A program made the position numbers and the translations under genes. 64,000 bases of DNA from Hamadaea flava (GTDB lineage: Bacteria; Actinomycetota; Actinomycetes; Mycobacteriales; Micromonosporaceae), in the NCBI RefSeq assembly GCF_024172085.1, contig NZ_JAMZDZ010000001.1, forward strand, positions 7,006,001-7,070,000. Reading direction: 5' to 3'. Position 1 is the first letter of the stretch; the number at the start of each line of letters is the position of its first letter. Below the pieces are notes generated by a model. The model ran no database searches, had not been told where the DNA came from, and was given only the letters and a program-made list of their open reading frames with translations. Shown here piece by piece: positions 1 to 7,485 of this stretch.

Positions 1-30
1 CCGCGCGGCCACCCCCGTGGGCTTTCCGCG

Positions 31-118
31 CGATCATGAACTATCGGTCGTGATCAACCGGCGTGTCGTGTCCCGGCGGCCCTGATCAACTCCGCAGGTG
101 CCTGATCAACTCGGCAGG
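31..118 (-). repeat. GATC-type intergenic repeat, family A copy 1
   Basis: Seen directly: read on the minus strand this matches the repeats at 13002-13090 and 26188-26270. It has two GTTGATCAGG units followed by ACACGACACGCCGGT and a TGATC...CATGATC inverted pair. It overlaps the 3' end of the methyltransferase gene, whose TGA stop lies inside the GTTGATCAGG unit. Function unknown; it behaves like a REP-type dispersed element. Confidence 0.75.
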
Positions 119-918
119 GTGGCGGTGAAGATCGCCGTACCGGGGATGATGTCCCCGCGATGTGGACTCCAGCCGCCCCAGACCTGTTCGTTGCCGACCG
201 TCCACTCCGGTTCGACCAGGTCGGTCAGGTGGAATCCGGCTCCGGTGATCAGGCGTACCCAGTCGCCGACCGTCCGGTGATGCTCCACGTAGACCGCCGT
301 GCCGTCGGCGTCCTCCTCGACGTACGGGCGGCGGTCGAAGTAGGAACTGACCGCGTACAGGCCCTCTTCGCCAGGCTCGTCGAGGAAGCACCACCGGATC
401 GGGTGCGAGACGGAGAACACGAAGCGGCCGCCGGGGCGCAGCACCCGGGCCACCTCGGCGAGCACGCCGCCGGCGTCGGCGACGAACGGCATCGCCCCGT
501 ACGCCGAACACACGAGGTCGAAGGAGCCCGGGGCGAACGGCAGGTGCACCGCGTCGGCCTGCACCACCGGCAGGCGTACGCCGGACCGCGCGTCCAGTTC
601 CCGCGAGTGAGCCAGTTGGCGGCCGGACAGTTCGAGCCCGATCGCCGTCGCGCCCTGCGTGAGCAGCCAGCGACCGCACTGCCCGGCGCCGCAGCCGATC
701 TCCAGGACGTGCCTGCCTTCGACGTCGCCGAGCAGCCGGGCCCACGCCTCGTCCAGGCCCTCGGGTCCCCAGATGAATCGGGCGTCGCCGAGGAACTCGC
801 CGTGTTCGGCCTGGTACGCGTCGGCGGCGCCGTCCCACCAGTGGCGGCTGGCGCGCATCGTCTCGTCGGCGGCGACGGGCCGCCGGTTCGGCCGGGCCCC
901 TTGATCGGGATAAGTCAC
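106..918 (-). CDS. class I SAM-dependent methyltransferase
   Basis: A 270-residue cytosolic protein of the Rossmann-fold methyltransferase superfamily. Motif I (VLEIGCGAGQCGRWL, about residues 70-84) binds S-adenosylmethionine. An acidic residue at the end of the second strand (IGLELS) and the VQADAVHLPF and LRPGGRF segments fit the rest of the fold. The pattern is that of small-molecule or quinone/lipid methyltransferases of the Methyltransf_11 type, but the substrate cannot be told. It is the last gene of a minus-strand run, 10 bases beyond the GH114-type lipoprotein gene. Its stop codon sits in a dispersed repeat (31-118), so the final residues (LPS) may be repeat-derived. Confidence 0.85.
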   Translation of the reverse strand: MTYPDQGARPNRRPVAADETMRASRHWWDGAADAYQAEHGEFLGDARFIWGPEGLDEAWARLLGDVEGRHVLEIGCGAGQCGRWLLTQGATAIGLELSGRQLAHSRELDARSGVRLPVVQADAVHLPFAPGSFDLVCSAYGAMPFVADAGGVLAEVARVLRPGGRFVFSVSHPIRWCFLDEPGEEGLYAVSSYFDRRPYVEEDADGTAVYVEHHRTVGDWVRLITGAGFHLTDLVEPEWTVGNEQVWGGWSPHRGDIIPGTAIFTATLPS

Positions 919-928
919 CTGATCATTG

Positions 929-1837
929 TCACGGGCACACCGAACGCCATGCGTCCAGGTCCAGGTGCTTGCGCATCGAGGCGAACCGCAGCTTTCTCGT
1001 GGCTGGGCAGAACTGGGCGGGGGACAGGTCGTACTCGACGTGGAACACCGGTTTGCCCGCGGTGACGAACACGCTCAGCCGGGCGCATTCGGCGTACTGG
1101 GCGCACTCCTCGTTCACTGCGAAGTCGAACGACGGCTGCAACTGTTTGGCCTGGTCGACGTCGTTCTTGAGGCCCACCGCCAGCCCGTGCCGGTGTGCCA
1201 GGTCGGCCACCCGGCGGTTGAAGGCGAGCTGATCCGCGGCGGTCAGGGAGAACCCGCTGTCATTCGCGTACGCCTCCAGGTTGTCCGGCTCGACGCCGTC
1301 GAAGCCCTTGTCCCGGCACATCTTCATCCGGTCGGTGAGGATGGGGGACAGCAGGTCCCAGCGCCGGATGTCGACCCAGTGCTCGCCGGGCCAGCCGTCC
1401 AGCTCCTTGCCGAGCACCGACTTCGGGTACCGGCCGGAGTCTGTGCGGAAGTCCTCCTGCGCGCCCGCGTTCAGGTAGCAGATCACCTTCCGGCCGGCCT
1501 TGTGGAGGGCAGCGACCTGGGCTGCCGTCGTCGTGAACAGGTCGACGTCGTACACCTCGGCCGGCACGGTGAGGTCGAGTCTCCCGGACAGCTGCCATTG
1601 CCAGGTCTGCCCGACCCGGGGCTTCCATCGGGCGGTGCTCGCACTCTCCGTCGGCGCGGCCGTGGCCGTCGCGGCGGCCGGGGACGAAGACGCCGTCGCG
1701 GACGCGGGTTCTGCTGTCGGCGTACCACTGGGGGAAGTTGATGCCGAATGGGCCGCGACCGACGGGCCGGACGCGGACCCGCAGCCGGCGGTCGCGAGCG
1801 TGAGGGCTAGCATGATTGTTATCCACAGAGGACGCAC
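929..1837 (-). CDS. GH114-type (endo alpha-1,4 polygalactosaminidase-like) secreted lipoprotein
   Basis: The protein begins with a short lipoprotein signal ending in a lipobox (LATAG-C), then a Ser/Thr/Ala/Pro-rich linker of about 50 residues. The catalytic TIM-barrel domain of the GH114 family follows: the strands YDVDLFTTT, KVICYLNAGAQEDFR, WVDIRRWD and FDGVEPDNLEAY are characteristic, with acidic residues in the last placed as in this family. Known members cleave galactosaminogalactan-type polymers or are of unknown specificity, so the substrate is inferred only. I start at the GTG at 1837, because the ATG at 1891 would put 18 extra residues before a complete signal peptide. It faces rpsA divergently across the leader. 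Confidence 0.75.
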   Translation of the reverse strand: MRPLWITIMLALTLATAGCGSASGPSVAAHSASTSPSGTPTAEPASATASSSPAAATATAAPTESASTARWKPRVGQTWQWQLSGRLDLTVPAEVYDVDLFTTTAAQVAALHKAGRKVICYLNAGAQEDFRTDSGRYPKSVLGKELDGWPGEHWVDIRRWDLLSPILTDRMKMCRDKGFDGVEPDNLEAYANDSGFSLTAADQLAFNRRVADLAHRHGLAVGLKNDVDQAKQLQPSFDFAVNEECAQYAECARLSVFVTAGKPVFHVEYDLSPAQFCPATRKLRFASMRKHLDLDAWRSVCP

Positions 1838-2174
1838 GGCGTCATGATGCCCGACGAGGCATCTCGAGGCGAATAGTGACCTGGGCCACATGATCGACTG
1901 CGGCTCGGCCGATCAGTGTGATCAGACACACGTTCGGTCGCGAAGCGTGCCCGACCCGGGACTTGCGAGCGGAAGTCTTCTTCTCAAAGCTGATGGGGTT
2001 GCGACGTGTGCTAGTGGGCACGGTAAGCTGTTCAATGCACTTACGCCGCCGCGTGCCTCGGTAGGGAGAAGGTTCGCAGCCGTCGATGCGACCTCGTTGG
2101 AGGGAGCGTCCTCGGCGGGCGTCGAGGGGTGCACCTGTCTTACCTGACACCATCCGACCGGAGCAACAGTCCAC
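1838..2174. other. rpsA leader / divergent intergenic region
   Basis: 337 bases between the divergent GH114-type gene and rpsA, noticeably less GC-biased than the flanking genes. A possible rpsA promoter is TTGCGA (1999-2004) with TAAGCT (2024-2029), spaced 19 bases, which is weak. The remaining ~145 bases would be a 5' untranslated leader ending in a GGAG-type ribosome site just before 2175. No riboswitch or gene was recognised. Confidence 0.35.
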
Positions 2175-3647
2175 ATGACGAGCAGCATCGAGGCCACCTC
2201 GAGCGTCACCAGGGTCACTCACGACGATCTGGGTTCTGAGGAAGCTTTCCTCGCCGCGATCGACGAGACCATCAAGTACTTCAACGACGGCGACATTGTC
2301 GAAGGCACCGTCGTCAAGGTCGATCGGGACGAGGTCCTGCTCGACATCGGCTACAAGACCGAGGGCGTCATCCCCTCGCGCGAGTTGTCGATCAAGCACG
2401 ACGTGGACCCCTCCGAGGTCGTCTCCGTTGGTGACCACATCGAGGCCCTTGTTCTCCAGAAGGAGGACAAGGAGGGTCGCCTGATCCTCTCGAAGAAGCG
2501 TGCGCAGTACGAGCGGGCGTGGGGCACCATCGAGAAGATCAAGGACGAGGACGGCGTCGTCCGCGGCTCCGTCATCGAGGTCGTCAAGGGTGGTCTCATC
2601 CTGGACATCGGCCTGCGGGGCTTCCTGCCCGCGTCTCTCGTCGAGATGCGCCGGGTGCGCGACCTGCAGCCGTACGTCGGCCGCGAGCTCGAGGCGAAGA
2701 TCATCGAGCTGGACAAGAACCGCAACAACGTGGTCCTGTCCCGTCGCGCCTACCTCGAGCAGACGCAGTCCGAGGTCCGGACCGAGTTCCTCAACAAGCT
2801 CGGCAAGGGTCAGGTCCGCAAGGGTGTCGTGTCCTCGATCGTGAACTTCGGCGCGTTCGTCGACCTCGGTGGGGTCGACGGCCTGGTGCACGTCTCCGAG
2901 CTGTCCTGGAAGCACATCGACCACCCGTCCGAGGTCGTCGAGGTCGGCCAGGAGGTCGAGGTCGAGGTTCTCGACGTCGACCTGGACCGCGAGCGGGTCT
3001 CGCTGTCGCTCAAGGCGACGCAGGAGGACCCGTGGCGTCAGTTCGCCCGGACCCACGCGATCAACAACATCGTGCCGGGTAAGGTCACCAAGCTGGTTCC
3101 GTTCGGCGCGTTCGTCCGCGTCGAGGACGGCATCGAGGGCCTGGTCCACATCTCCGAGCTGGCCGAGCGCCACGTCGAGATCCCGGAGCAGGTCGTCCAG
3201 GTCGGCAGCGAGGTCATGGTCAAGGTCATCGACATCGACCTCGAGCGTCGCCGCATCTCGCTGTCGCTGAAGCAGGCCAACGAGGGCTTCGTCGAGGGCG
3301 AGGAGCACTTCGACCCGACGCTCTACGGCATGTCGGCGTCCTACGACGCCGAGGGCAACTACATCTACCCCGACGGCTTCGACCCCGACACGGGCGAGTG
3401 GCTCGAGGGCTACGACAAGCAGCGCGAGGCGTGGGAGACGCAGTACGCCGAGGCCCGCACGCGCTGGGAGGCCCACACCAAGCAGGTCCAGACCTCGCGG
3501 GCGGCGGACGCTGCCGCCGTCAACGAGGCTCCGTCCGGCAACGTCTCGACGTCGACCCCGGCGAAGGCCACCGAGGAGCCCACGGGCACCCTGGCCACCG
3601 ACGAGGCGCTCGCGGCGCTGAAGGAGAAGCTGGCCGGCGGCAAGTGA
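2175..3647 (+). CDS. rpsA: 30S ribosomal protein S1
   Basis: S1 helps the 30S subunit bind mRNA. The 490-residue protein carries four S1 RNA-binding domains at about residues 36-110, 124-193, 212-285 and 297-370. Each shows the GTVxxVxxFGAFVDLG...GLVHxSEL pattern, clearest in the third and fourth. A 120-residue acidic, Tyr-rich then Ala/Thr-rich tail follows (SYDAEGNYIYPDGFD, then ...EEPTGTLATDEALAALKEKL). Four domains and this tail are usual for actinobacterial S1, compared with six domains in E. coli. The ATG at 2175 follows GGAGCAA. Codon use is strongly biased to C-ending codons, as in highly expressed genes. A strong terminator follows at 3665-3699. Confidence 0.97.
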   Translation: MTSSIEATSSVTRVTHDDLGSEEAFLAAIDETIKYFNDGDIVEGTVVKVDRDEVLLDIGYKTEGVIPSRELSIKHDVDPSEVVSVGDHIEALVLQKEDKEGRLILSKKRAQYERAWGTIEKIKDEDGVVRGSVIEVVKGGLILDIGLRGFLPASLVEMRRVRDLQPYVGRELEAKIIELDKNRNNVVLSRRAYLEQTQSEVRTEFLNKLGKGQVRKGVVSSIVNFGAFVDLGGVDGLVHVSELSWKHIDHPSEVVEVGQEVEVEVLDVDLDRERVSLSLKATQEDPWRQFARTHAINNIVPGKVTKLVPFGAFVRVEDGIEGLVHISELAERHVEIPEQVVQVGSEVMVKVIDIDLERRRISLSLKQANEGFVEGEEHFDPTLYGMSASYDAEGNYIYPDGFDPDTGEWLEGYDKQREAWETQYAEARTRWEAHTKQVQTSRAADAAAVNEAPSGNVSTSTPAKATEEPTGTLATDEALAALKEKLAGGK

Positions 3648-3664
3648 GTCGCTAGTTCCGCTAC

Positions 3665-3699
3665 AGAAGCCCCGCTCGGCATCGCCGGGCGGGGCTTCT
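3665..3699 (+). terminator. rpsA terminator hairpin
   Basis: Perfect 11-bp arms AGAAGCCCCGC (3665-3675) and GCGGGGCTTCT (3689-3699) around a 13-base loop, 18 bases after the rpsA stop. There is only a short T/C run (GCCTTTCC) downstream, as is common for actinobacterial terminators. Confidence 0.8.
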
Positions 3700-3730
3700 G
3701 CCTTTCCGCCTCCGCCATCCCGGCTTTCCG

Positions 3731-3792
3731 TGCAGATCACGGTTATGCATGCTTCCGGTGCCCAAGATCGCATGCAGATCCGTGATCTGGCG
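3731..3792. repeat. GATC-type intergenic palindrome, family B copy 1
   Basis: Inverted repeat opening with CAGATCACGG (3732 on) and closing with CCGTGATCTG (ending 3789), with GCATGC inner arms. It is flanked by TTTCCG on the left and CGGGAAA on the right. It shares its core with copies at 6607, 6843 and 29667. It lies downstream of the rpsA terminator. Confidence 0.75.
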
Positions 3793-3836
3793 GGAAAGGG
3801 GGCCGCAGTGGAACCGGCCGCGGTGCAAAAAAGGGT

Positions 3837-4037
3837 TCAGGGGGCGAAGATCGCCGCTATCGCCATCGCGCCCGCCGCCGTGGCGTACCCGCTGATCATG
3901 AGCAGGGTGGCGCTGAGCGCGAGCGTCACGCCGAGCGCACGGGGCGCGGCGATCCGGCCCGTGCGGCGAAGATGGCGTGGGGGAGCGGCGCGGACGGTGA
4001 GCGGGCGGCGTGTGCCGCTGCGGTGCCGTCCTGTCAT
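3837..4037 (-). CDS. small basic predicted membrane protein
   Basis: A 66-residue open frame divergent from coaE. The first 35 residues are very basic (RHRSGTRRPLTVRAAPPRHL), followed by one or two hydrophobic segments (ALGVTLALSATLLMISGYAT and AAGAMAIAAIFAP). An AAGG ribosome-site candidate lies about 10 bases before the ATG at 4037. The hydrophobic tail and divergent placement favour a real gene, but there is no domain I recognise. It could be spurious given the high GC content. Confidence 0.4.
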   Translation of the reverse strand: MTGRHRSGTRRPLTVRAAPPRHLRRTGRIAAPRALGVTLALSATLLMISGYATAAGAMAIAAIFAP

Positions 4038-4091
4038 GGAACCGGACCTTATGTCGGATAAATGCGGCAGGCCGCACGCCACGCCGCGTCG

Positions 4092-4097
4092 TACGCT
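4092..4097 (+). promoter_or_regulatory. coaE -10 element, leaderless
   Basis: TACGCT ends six bases before the coaE ATG at 4104 and no Shine-Dalgarno lies between, so transcription probably starts at or next to the start codon. This fits the TANNNT -10 consensus of actinobacterial housekeeping promoters. Confidence 0.45.
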
Positions 4098-4103
4098 GTC
4101 GGC

Positions 4104-4718
4104 ATGCTTTTCGTAGGGCTGACCGGCGGCATCGGGTCGGGTAAGAGTTCGGTCGCGGCGCGGCTGCGGGAGCTGGGCGCGGTCGTCATCGACTCCGACC
4201 GGCTCGCCCGCGAGGTCGTCGAACCAGGCACCGACGGGCATGCCGAGGTCGTGGCGCGATTCGGGACCGGGGTGCTGGCGGCGGACGGATCGATCGACCG
4301 CGCGGCCCTGGCAGCCAAGATCTTCGGCGACGCCGACGCGCGCAAGGCACTCGAAGGCATCATCCATCCGCGGGTGCGGGCGCGTACCGCCGAACTCGCG
4401 ATGGCTGCCTCATCGGACGCGGTCGTGGTCAACGACGTCCCGCTCCTCGTCGAGGCCGGATTGGCTGGGACGTACCAGATGGTCGTGGTGGTGCTGGCGA
4501 GCGAGGAGATCCGCGTCGCCCGGCTCGTCGCCACACGCGGCATGACCGAGGCGGAGGCGCACTCGCGGATCGCCGCCCAGGCCACCGACGAGCAGCGCAA
4601 GGCGGTCGCCGACGCGCTGATCGTCAACGAAGGCACGCTCGAGGACCTGCGCGCGCAAGTGGATCAGGCGTGGCCTTCGCTCGCCGACCGCGCACGGCAG
4701 GGCGCTTCAGACGACTGA
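4104..4718 (+). CDS. coaE: dephospho-CoA kinase
   Basis: Phosphorylates the 3' hydroxyl of dephospho-CoA with ATP, the last step of coenzyme A synthesis in the cytosol. The 204-residue protein starts MLFVGLTGGIGSGKSS, with the P-loop GGIGSGKS at residues 8-15. It then has the family's IDSDRLAREVVEPG (CoA-side binding), IIHPRVR and VVNDVPLLVEAGL segments. The start at 4104 is chosen because the fold begins directly there and a -10 element sits just upstream. It is a single-domain enzyme without the GrpB-like C-terminal extension seen in mycobacterial CoaE. It converges on the next gene with a five-base gap. Confidence 0.95.
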   Translation: MLFVGLTGGIGSGKSSVAARLRELGAVVIDSDRLAREVVEPGTDGHAEVVARFGTGVLAADGSIDRAALAAKIFGDADARKALEGIIHPRVRARTAELAMAASSDAVVVNDVPLLVEAGLAGTYQMVVVVLASEEIRVARLVATRGMTEAEAHSRIAAQATDEQRKAVADALIVNEGTLEDLRAQVDQAWPSLADRARQGASDD

Positions 4719-4723
4719 GCCCT

Positions 4724-6373
4724 TCAGACGCGTGCGGGCAAGGTGGGCAGCGGCTTGCTGAAGTCGATGTCGAGCTGGGCGAACCCCAACGGCGTCCGGA
4801 TCTCCAGCCGCCGGACGACGCCGGTCGGGTCGACCCAGTAGCGCATCAGCGCCGCCCCCGGCGGGCTCGCCGCGTCCGCCGCCGTGTGGATCTCGAACAC
4901 CGCGACCGGCCGGCCCTTCAGCTCGTCCAGGCGCAGCCGGTAGGCGCTCTTGGCCAGTTCCTTCGGGTCGTCGCGCCCCGACAGGCCCACCGACAGCGCC
5001 TCGTGCAGCAACACGTCCAGCTCGGTCGCGGGCACCCGCACGCCCAGGTCGTTCCAGGACCGCCGCTCCCACTTGCCGCGCGGCGCGGGAAGCGGCGGCT
5101 GCTTGTCGGTGCTCGCTCTCATCGCCACAGTGGTACGCCCAGCGTGCACGAGCACGTTCCGCGCGTCATCATCCAGATCATGTGCCAGGGCGTACGCGAC
5201 TCCGCCCCGCCAGTCGAGCCAGCCGTCGACGAAGATCATCCGGGCCGGCGGGAGGGGCAGATTCACGGTGAACTGCCCGCCCCGGGCGGCTCGGGTGCGC
5301 GTACGCATGACGGACAGGGCCTTCGCCTCGGCCGCGGTGACCCTGCGGGGATTGACGACGCCGCCACCGAACGCCGCGACCGCGGTCAGCTCCGGCCGTC
5401 GCGTCCGGTCGAAGTCCACGCGGGCCCGGATGCCGTCGGACAGCAGCGCCTCCATTCGGCGTACGCGGGCGGTTCCGTCCACCCAGTAGCCCACCGGACC
5501 ACCGTGCGCCAGCAGGGAACGCGGATCCGGCGACGGGCTGGCGCTCGGCGCCTGCGCCGATTGCGTCTTTGCGGTTGGAGTCTTCGCGGTCGGAGTCGGC
5601 GGCTTGACTCCGGTGGGGTTCAGGCCCGGCTTTCTCGTCGCACTGGCACTGGCACTGGCACTGCTGCTTGTGTCGGGGCGGGTGCTCGGGCCGGCGCTCG
5701 TGCTGGGGCTGGTTGTGGACGCGATCTTCTGCGTCGGGATGACGGCCGGGCCGAGCAGCACCTCGACCGGCGTTCCGTCGACTGTGTCGCTGCGAAGCCA
5801 TTGCGTCTGCAGATCGCGCAAGAGATCCGGATCATCGGCGTTGGCGGAGCCCAACTGAAGCAACACCGCGATCAGCCCGTCCAGCGGATCCGGCTTCTCC
5901 GGCACCGGCAAACCCAGCGGGCGTACGCGCCAGCTCCCGGTCGGCGGCTCGGTCGGCGGCTCTGCGGTGGCCGACGGCGTGTCCTCGGCCCGAATCGCGA
6001 TGATGCCGGGCATCGCCTGGATCAGCAGGCCCGGCATGCCCTTCCGCTCCGCCGTACGCACATACAGCAGCGACCGCCGCCAGTCGATCCACCCCGCGAA
6101 CCGGACGTCCTTCGGCTTGCCATCGGGATCCTTCCCGGCCACGACACCGGAGATCGTGGCACGCTGATCCTCATAGTTGTGCAGCCGGACGTCGGCGAGC
6201 TTGCCGGCCTCGACCGCGGTCAGCGGCCTGGCCTTCGGGGCGTCCGCGGCCTCATCCGGGCCGGAACAGGACGTCATGCCCTGGCTGAGCCCGGCTACGG
6301 CGCCTACAACGAGACACCCGGCGAGGAGAACAGTGGCGATCTTGCGGCGGCGATTCGGTCGGGCAGACTCCAC
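4724..6373 (-). CDS. membrane-anchored extracytoplasmic protein with internal duplication, unknown function
   Basis: 549 residues, function not recognised. An N-terminal membrane anchor (about 12-30, IATVLLAGCLVVGAVAG) precedes two homologous halves. Half one has AVEAGKLADVRLHNYEDQ, FAGWIDWRRSLLYVRTAE and YWVDGTARVRRMEALLSDG. Half two repeats these in order as AAEAKALSVMRTRTRAARGG, FVDGWLDWRGGVAYALAHD and YWVDPTGVVRRLEIRTPLG. A Ser/Thr/Ala/Pro-rich segment (about 220-290) with SASASASA runs is inserted in the first half. The repeated beta-rich YWVD...VRR...F.DFS pattern recalls the LppX/LolA-like fold, an inference only. It is probably exported and anchored to the membrane. Confidence 0.75.
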   Translation of the reverse strand: MESARPNRRRKIATVLLAGCLVVGAVAGLSQGMTSCSGPDEAADAPKARPLTAVEAGKLADVRLHNYEDQRATISGVVAGKDPDGKPKDVRFAGWIDWRRSLLYVRTAERKGMPGLLIQAMPGIIAIRAEDTPSATAEPPTEPPTGSWRVRPLGLPVPEKPDPLDGLIAVLLQLGSANADDPDLLRDLQTQWLRSDTVDGTPVEVLLGPAVIPTQKIASTTSPSTSAGPSTRPDTSSSASASASATRKPGLNPTGVKPPTPTAKTPTAKTQSAQAPSASPSPDPRSLLAHGGPVGYWVDGTARVRRMEALLSDGIRARVDFDRTRRPELTAVAAFGGGVVNPRRVTAAEAKALSVMRTRTRAARGGQFTVNLPLPPARMIFVDGWLDWRGGVAYALAHDLDDDARNVLVHAGRTTVAMRASTDKQPPLPAPRGKWERRSWNDLGVRVPATELDVLLHEALSVGLSGRDDPKELAKSAYRLRLDELKGRPVAVFEIHTAADAASPPGAALMRYWVDPTGVVRRLEIRTPLGFAQLDIDFSKPLPTLPARV

Positions 6374-6606
6374 GGCATGCTGAACGCGAGAGGGGCGCGC
6401 GAGTAACGGCCGTCACCCGCTTTGCACTGCTCGCCCAGCTCACCCGCTCCGCCCGGCTCGGCCCCGCTCCGCCCCGCTTCGCTCGCGTCACGCCGCGCTG
6501 CCGCCGGGCCGCGCTGCCGCCGGGCCGCCGCCGCGCCGCCGCATCGCTTGGCGTCCACCGCCCGGCGGCGCGTCCGCCCGGCGGCCCGGACGCCGCTCCG
6601 TTTGCG

Positions 6607-6670
6607 GCAGATCACGGATATGCATGCTTAAACCGCCCAAGATCGCATGTACATCCCTGATCTGCTCCTA
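6607..6670. repeat. GATC-type palindrome, family B copy 2
   Basis: Begins GCAGATCACGGATATGCATG and ends CCCTGATCTGC, with GCATGCTTA / AAGATCGCATGT inside. It matches copy 1 at 3731 at most positions and copy 3 at 6843 completely over this span. The right end continues CTCCTAACGGAGCGGC. Confidence 0.8.
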
Positions 6671-6842
6671 ACGGAGCGGCGTGCGAACGAGCGGGGCGCT
6701 CCGCCCCGCTCCGCCCCGCTCCGCCCCGCTTCGCTCGCGTCACGCCGCGCTGCCGCCGGGCCGCCGCCGCGCCGCCGCATCGCTTGGCGTCCACCGCCCG
6801 GCGGCGCGTCCGCCCGGCGGCCCGCACGCCGCTCCGTTTGCG

Positions 6843-6908
6843 GCAGATCACGGATATGCATGCTTAAACCGCCCAAGATCGCATGTACATCCCTGATCTG
6901 CTCCTAAC
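6843..6908. repeat. GATC-type palindrome, family B copy 3
   Basis: Second copy within the duplicated unit. The sequence from GCAGATCACGG to CTGATCTGCTCC is the same as in copy 2. Confidence 0.8.
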
Positions 6909-7472
6909 GGAGCGGCGTGCGAGCGCGCGGGACGGAGCGGCGTGCGAGCGCGCGGGGCTAGCGCGCGGGGCGGCACGGCCCGTAGGGCGGGAGGGTGCGT
7001 AGGGCGGCGGCCCGTAGGGCGGGGCGAGCGCGGAGCGGGGCATGGCGGCAGCGCGGGGCGGGGAGGGTGCGCAGGGCGCGGGAGGGTGTGGCCGCAACAA
7101 GGGGGGAGTGGTGGGAACAGGGAGACGGGTTGCCGCGTTGCCAGCAGGTGAGACTAGGCGCAAAGGAAGCCGCAGAACGTAAGGACGCCCGCGGCGGCCG
7201 GTCAGCGCGCTAGGCGCGCGACCACAGGGGTGCGCTCACCGGGCCCGCGACGCCCTCGCCGTTTGGGACAGCGGTGACGTCGCCGCGGGAGCAGCGACCC
7301 AGCGCCGAGGGGATCGGCCGGTGTGGAGGTCCGATCACAGCCCCGGTCGGCCGCCGCGAGCGGCCTACGGCTATTGACGGTACTCGGATGGTTCACGTCA
7401 CACAATCGCAATATCGACCCGGATCGCCCCTCTGGGCGAGGTCGATCAAGGTGCGATGTCATACGCAGGCGT

Positions 7473-7478
7473 TAGGTT
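7473..7478 (+). promoter_or_regulatory. uvrB -10 element, leaderless
   Basis: TAGGTT ends seven bases before the ATG at 7486, the spacing expected for a leaderless transcript. This is one of the reasons for preferring 7486 over 7456 as the uvrB start. No LexA-type box was seen nearby. Confidence 0.4.
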
Positions 7479-7485
7479 GGATGGC

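Larger units (their letters stand above)
6462..6923. repeat. tandem duplication of a ~240-bp intergenic unit
   Basis: Unit 1 (about 6462-6687) and unit 2 (about 6714-6923) are nearly identical. GCTCGCGTCACGCCG occurs at 6481 and 6733 (offset 252). GCAGATCACGGATATGCATG occurs at 6607 and 6843 (offset 236). The 16-base difference is an extra CCGCCGGGCCGCGCTG in unit 1. Each unit ends with a family B palindrome. Confidence 0.85.
6374..7455. other. 1.08-kb gene-free low-complexity region
   Basis: No convincing gene. From 6420 to 6925 there are GC-rich CCGCC/GCC runs containing a tandemly duplicated unit and two family B palindromes. From 6920 to 7170 there is a purine-rich stretch of GCGGGGC/GTAGGGCGG repeats. 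From 7170 to 7455 composition returns to normal, with a possible -35 (TTGACG, 7374-7379) ahead of uvrB. Open frames here have repeat-like proline/arginine translations and no ribosome sites. Confidence 0.6.

Noticed and set aside
1842-3773. Very long open frame on the strand opposite rpsA, and similar ones opposite uvrB (7459-10047), typA and uvrA
   Set aside because: These are mirror frames of high-GC genes with G/C at third positions. Their translations are Arg/Asp/Val/Leu-rich with no domain, and they have no ribosome sites.
6864-7163. Pro/Ala/Arg-rich open frames in the repeat desert
   Set aside because: They run through the duplicated palindromes and purine-rich repeats, have low-complexity translations and no conserved motif.
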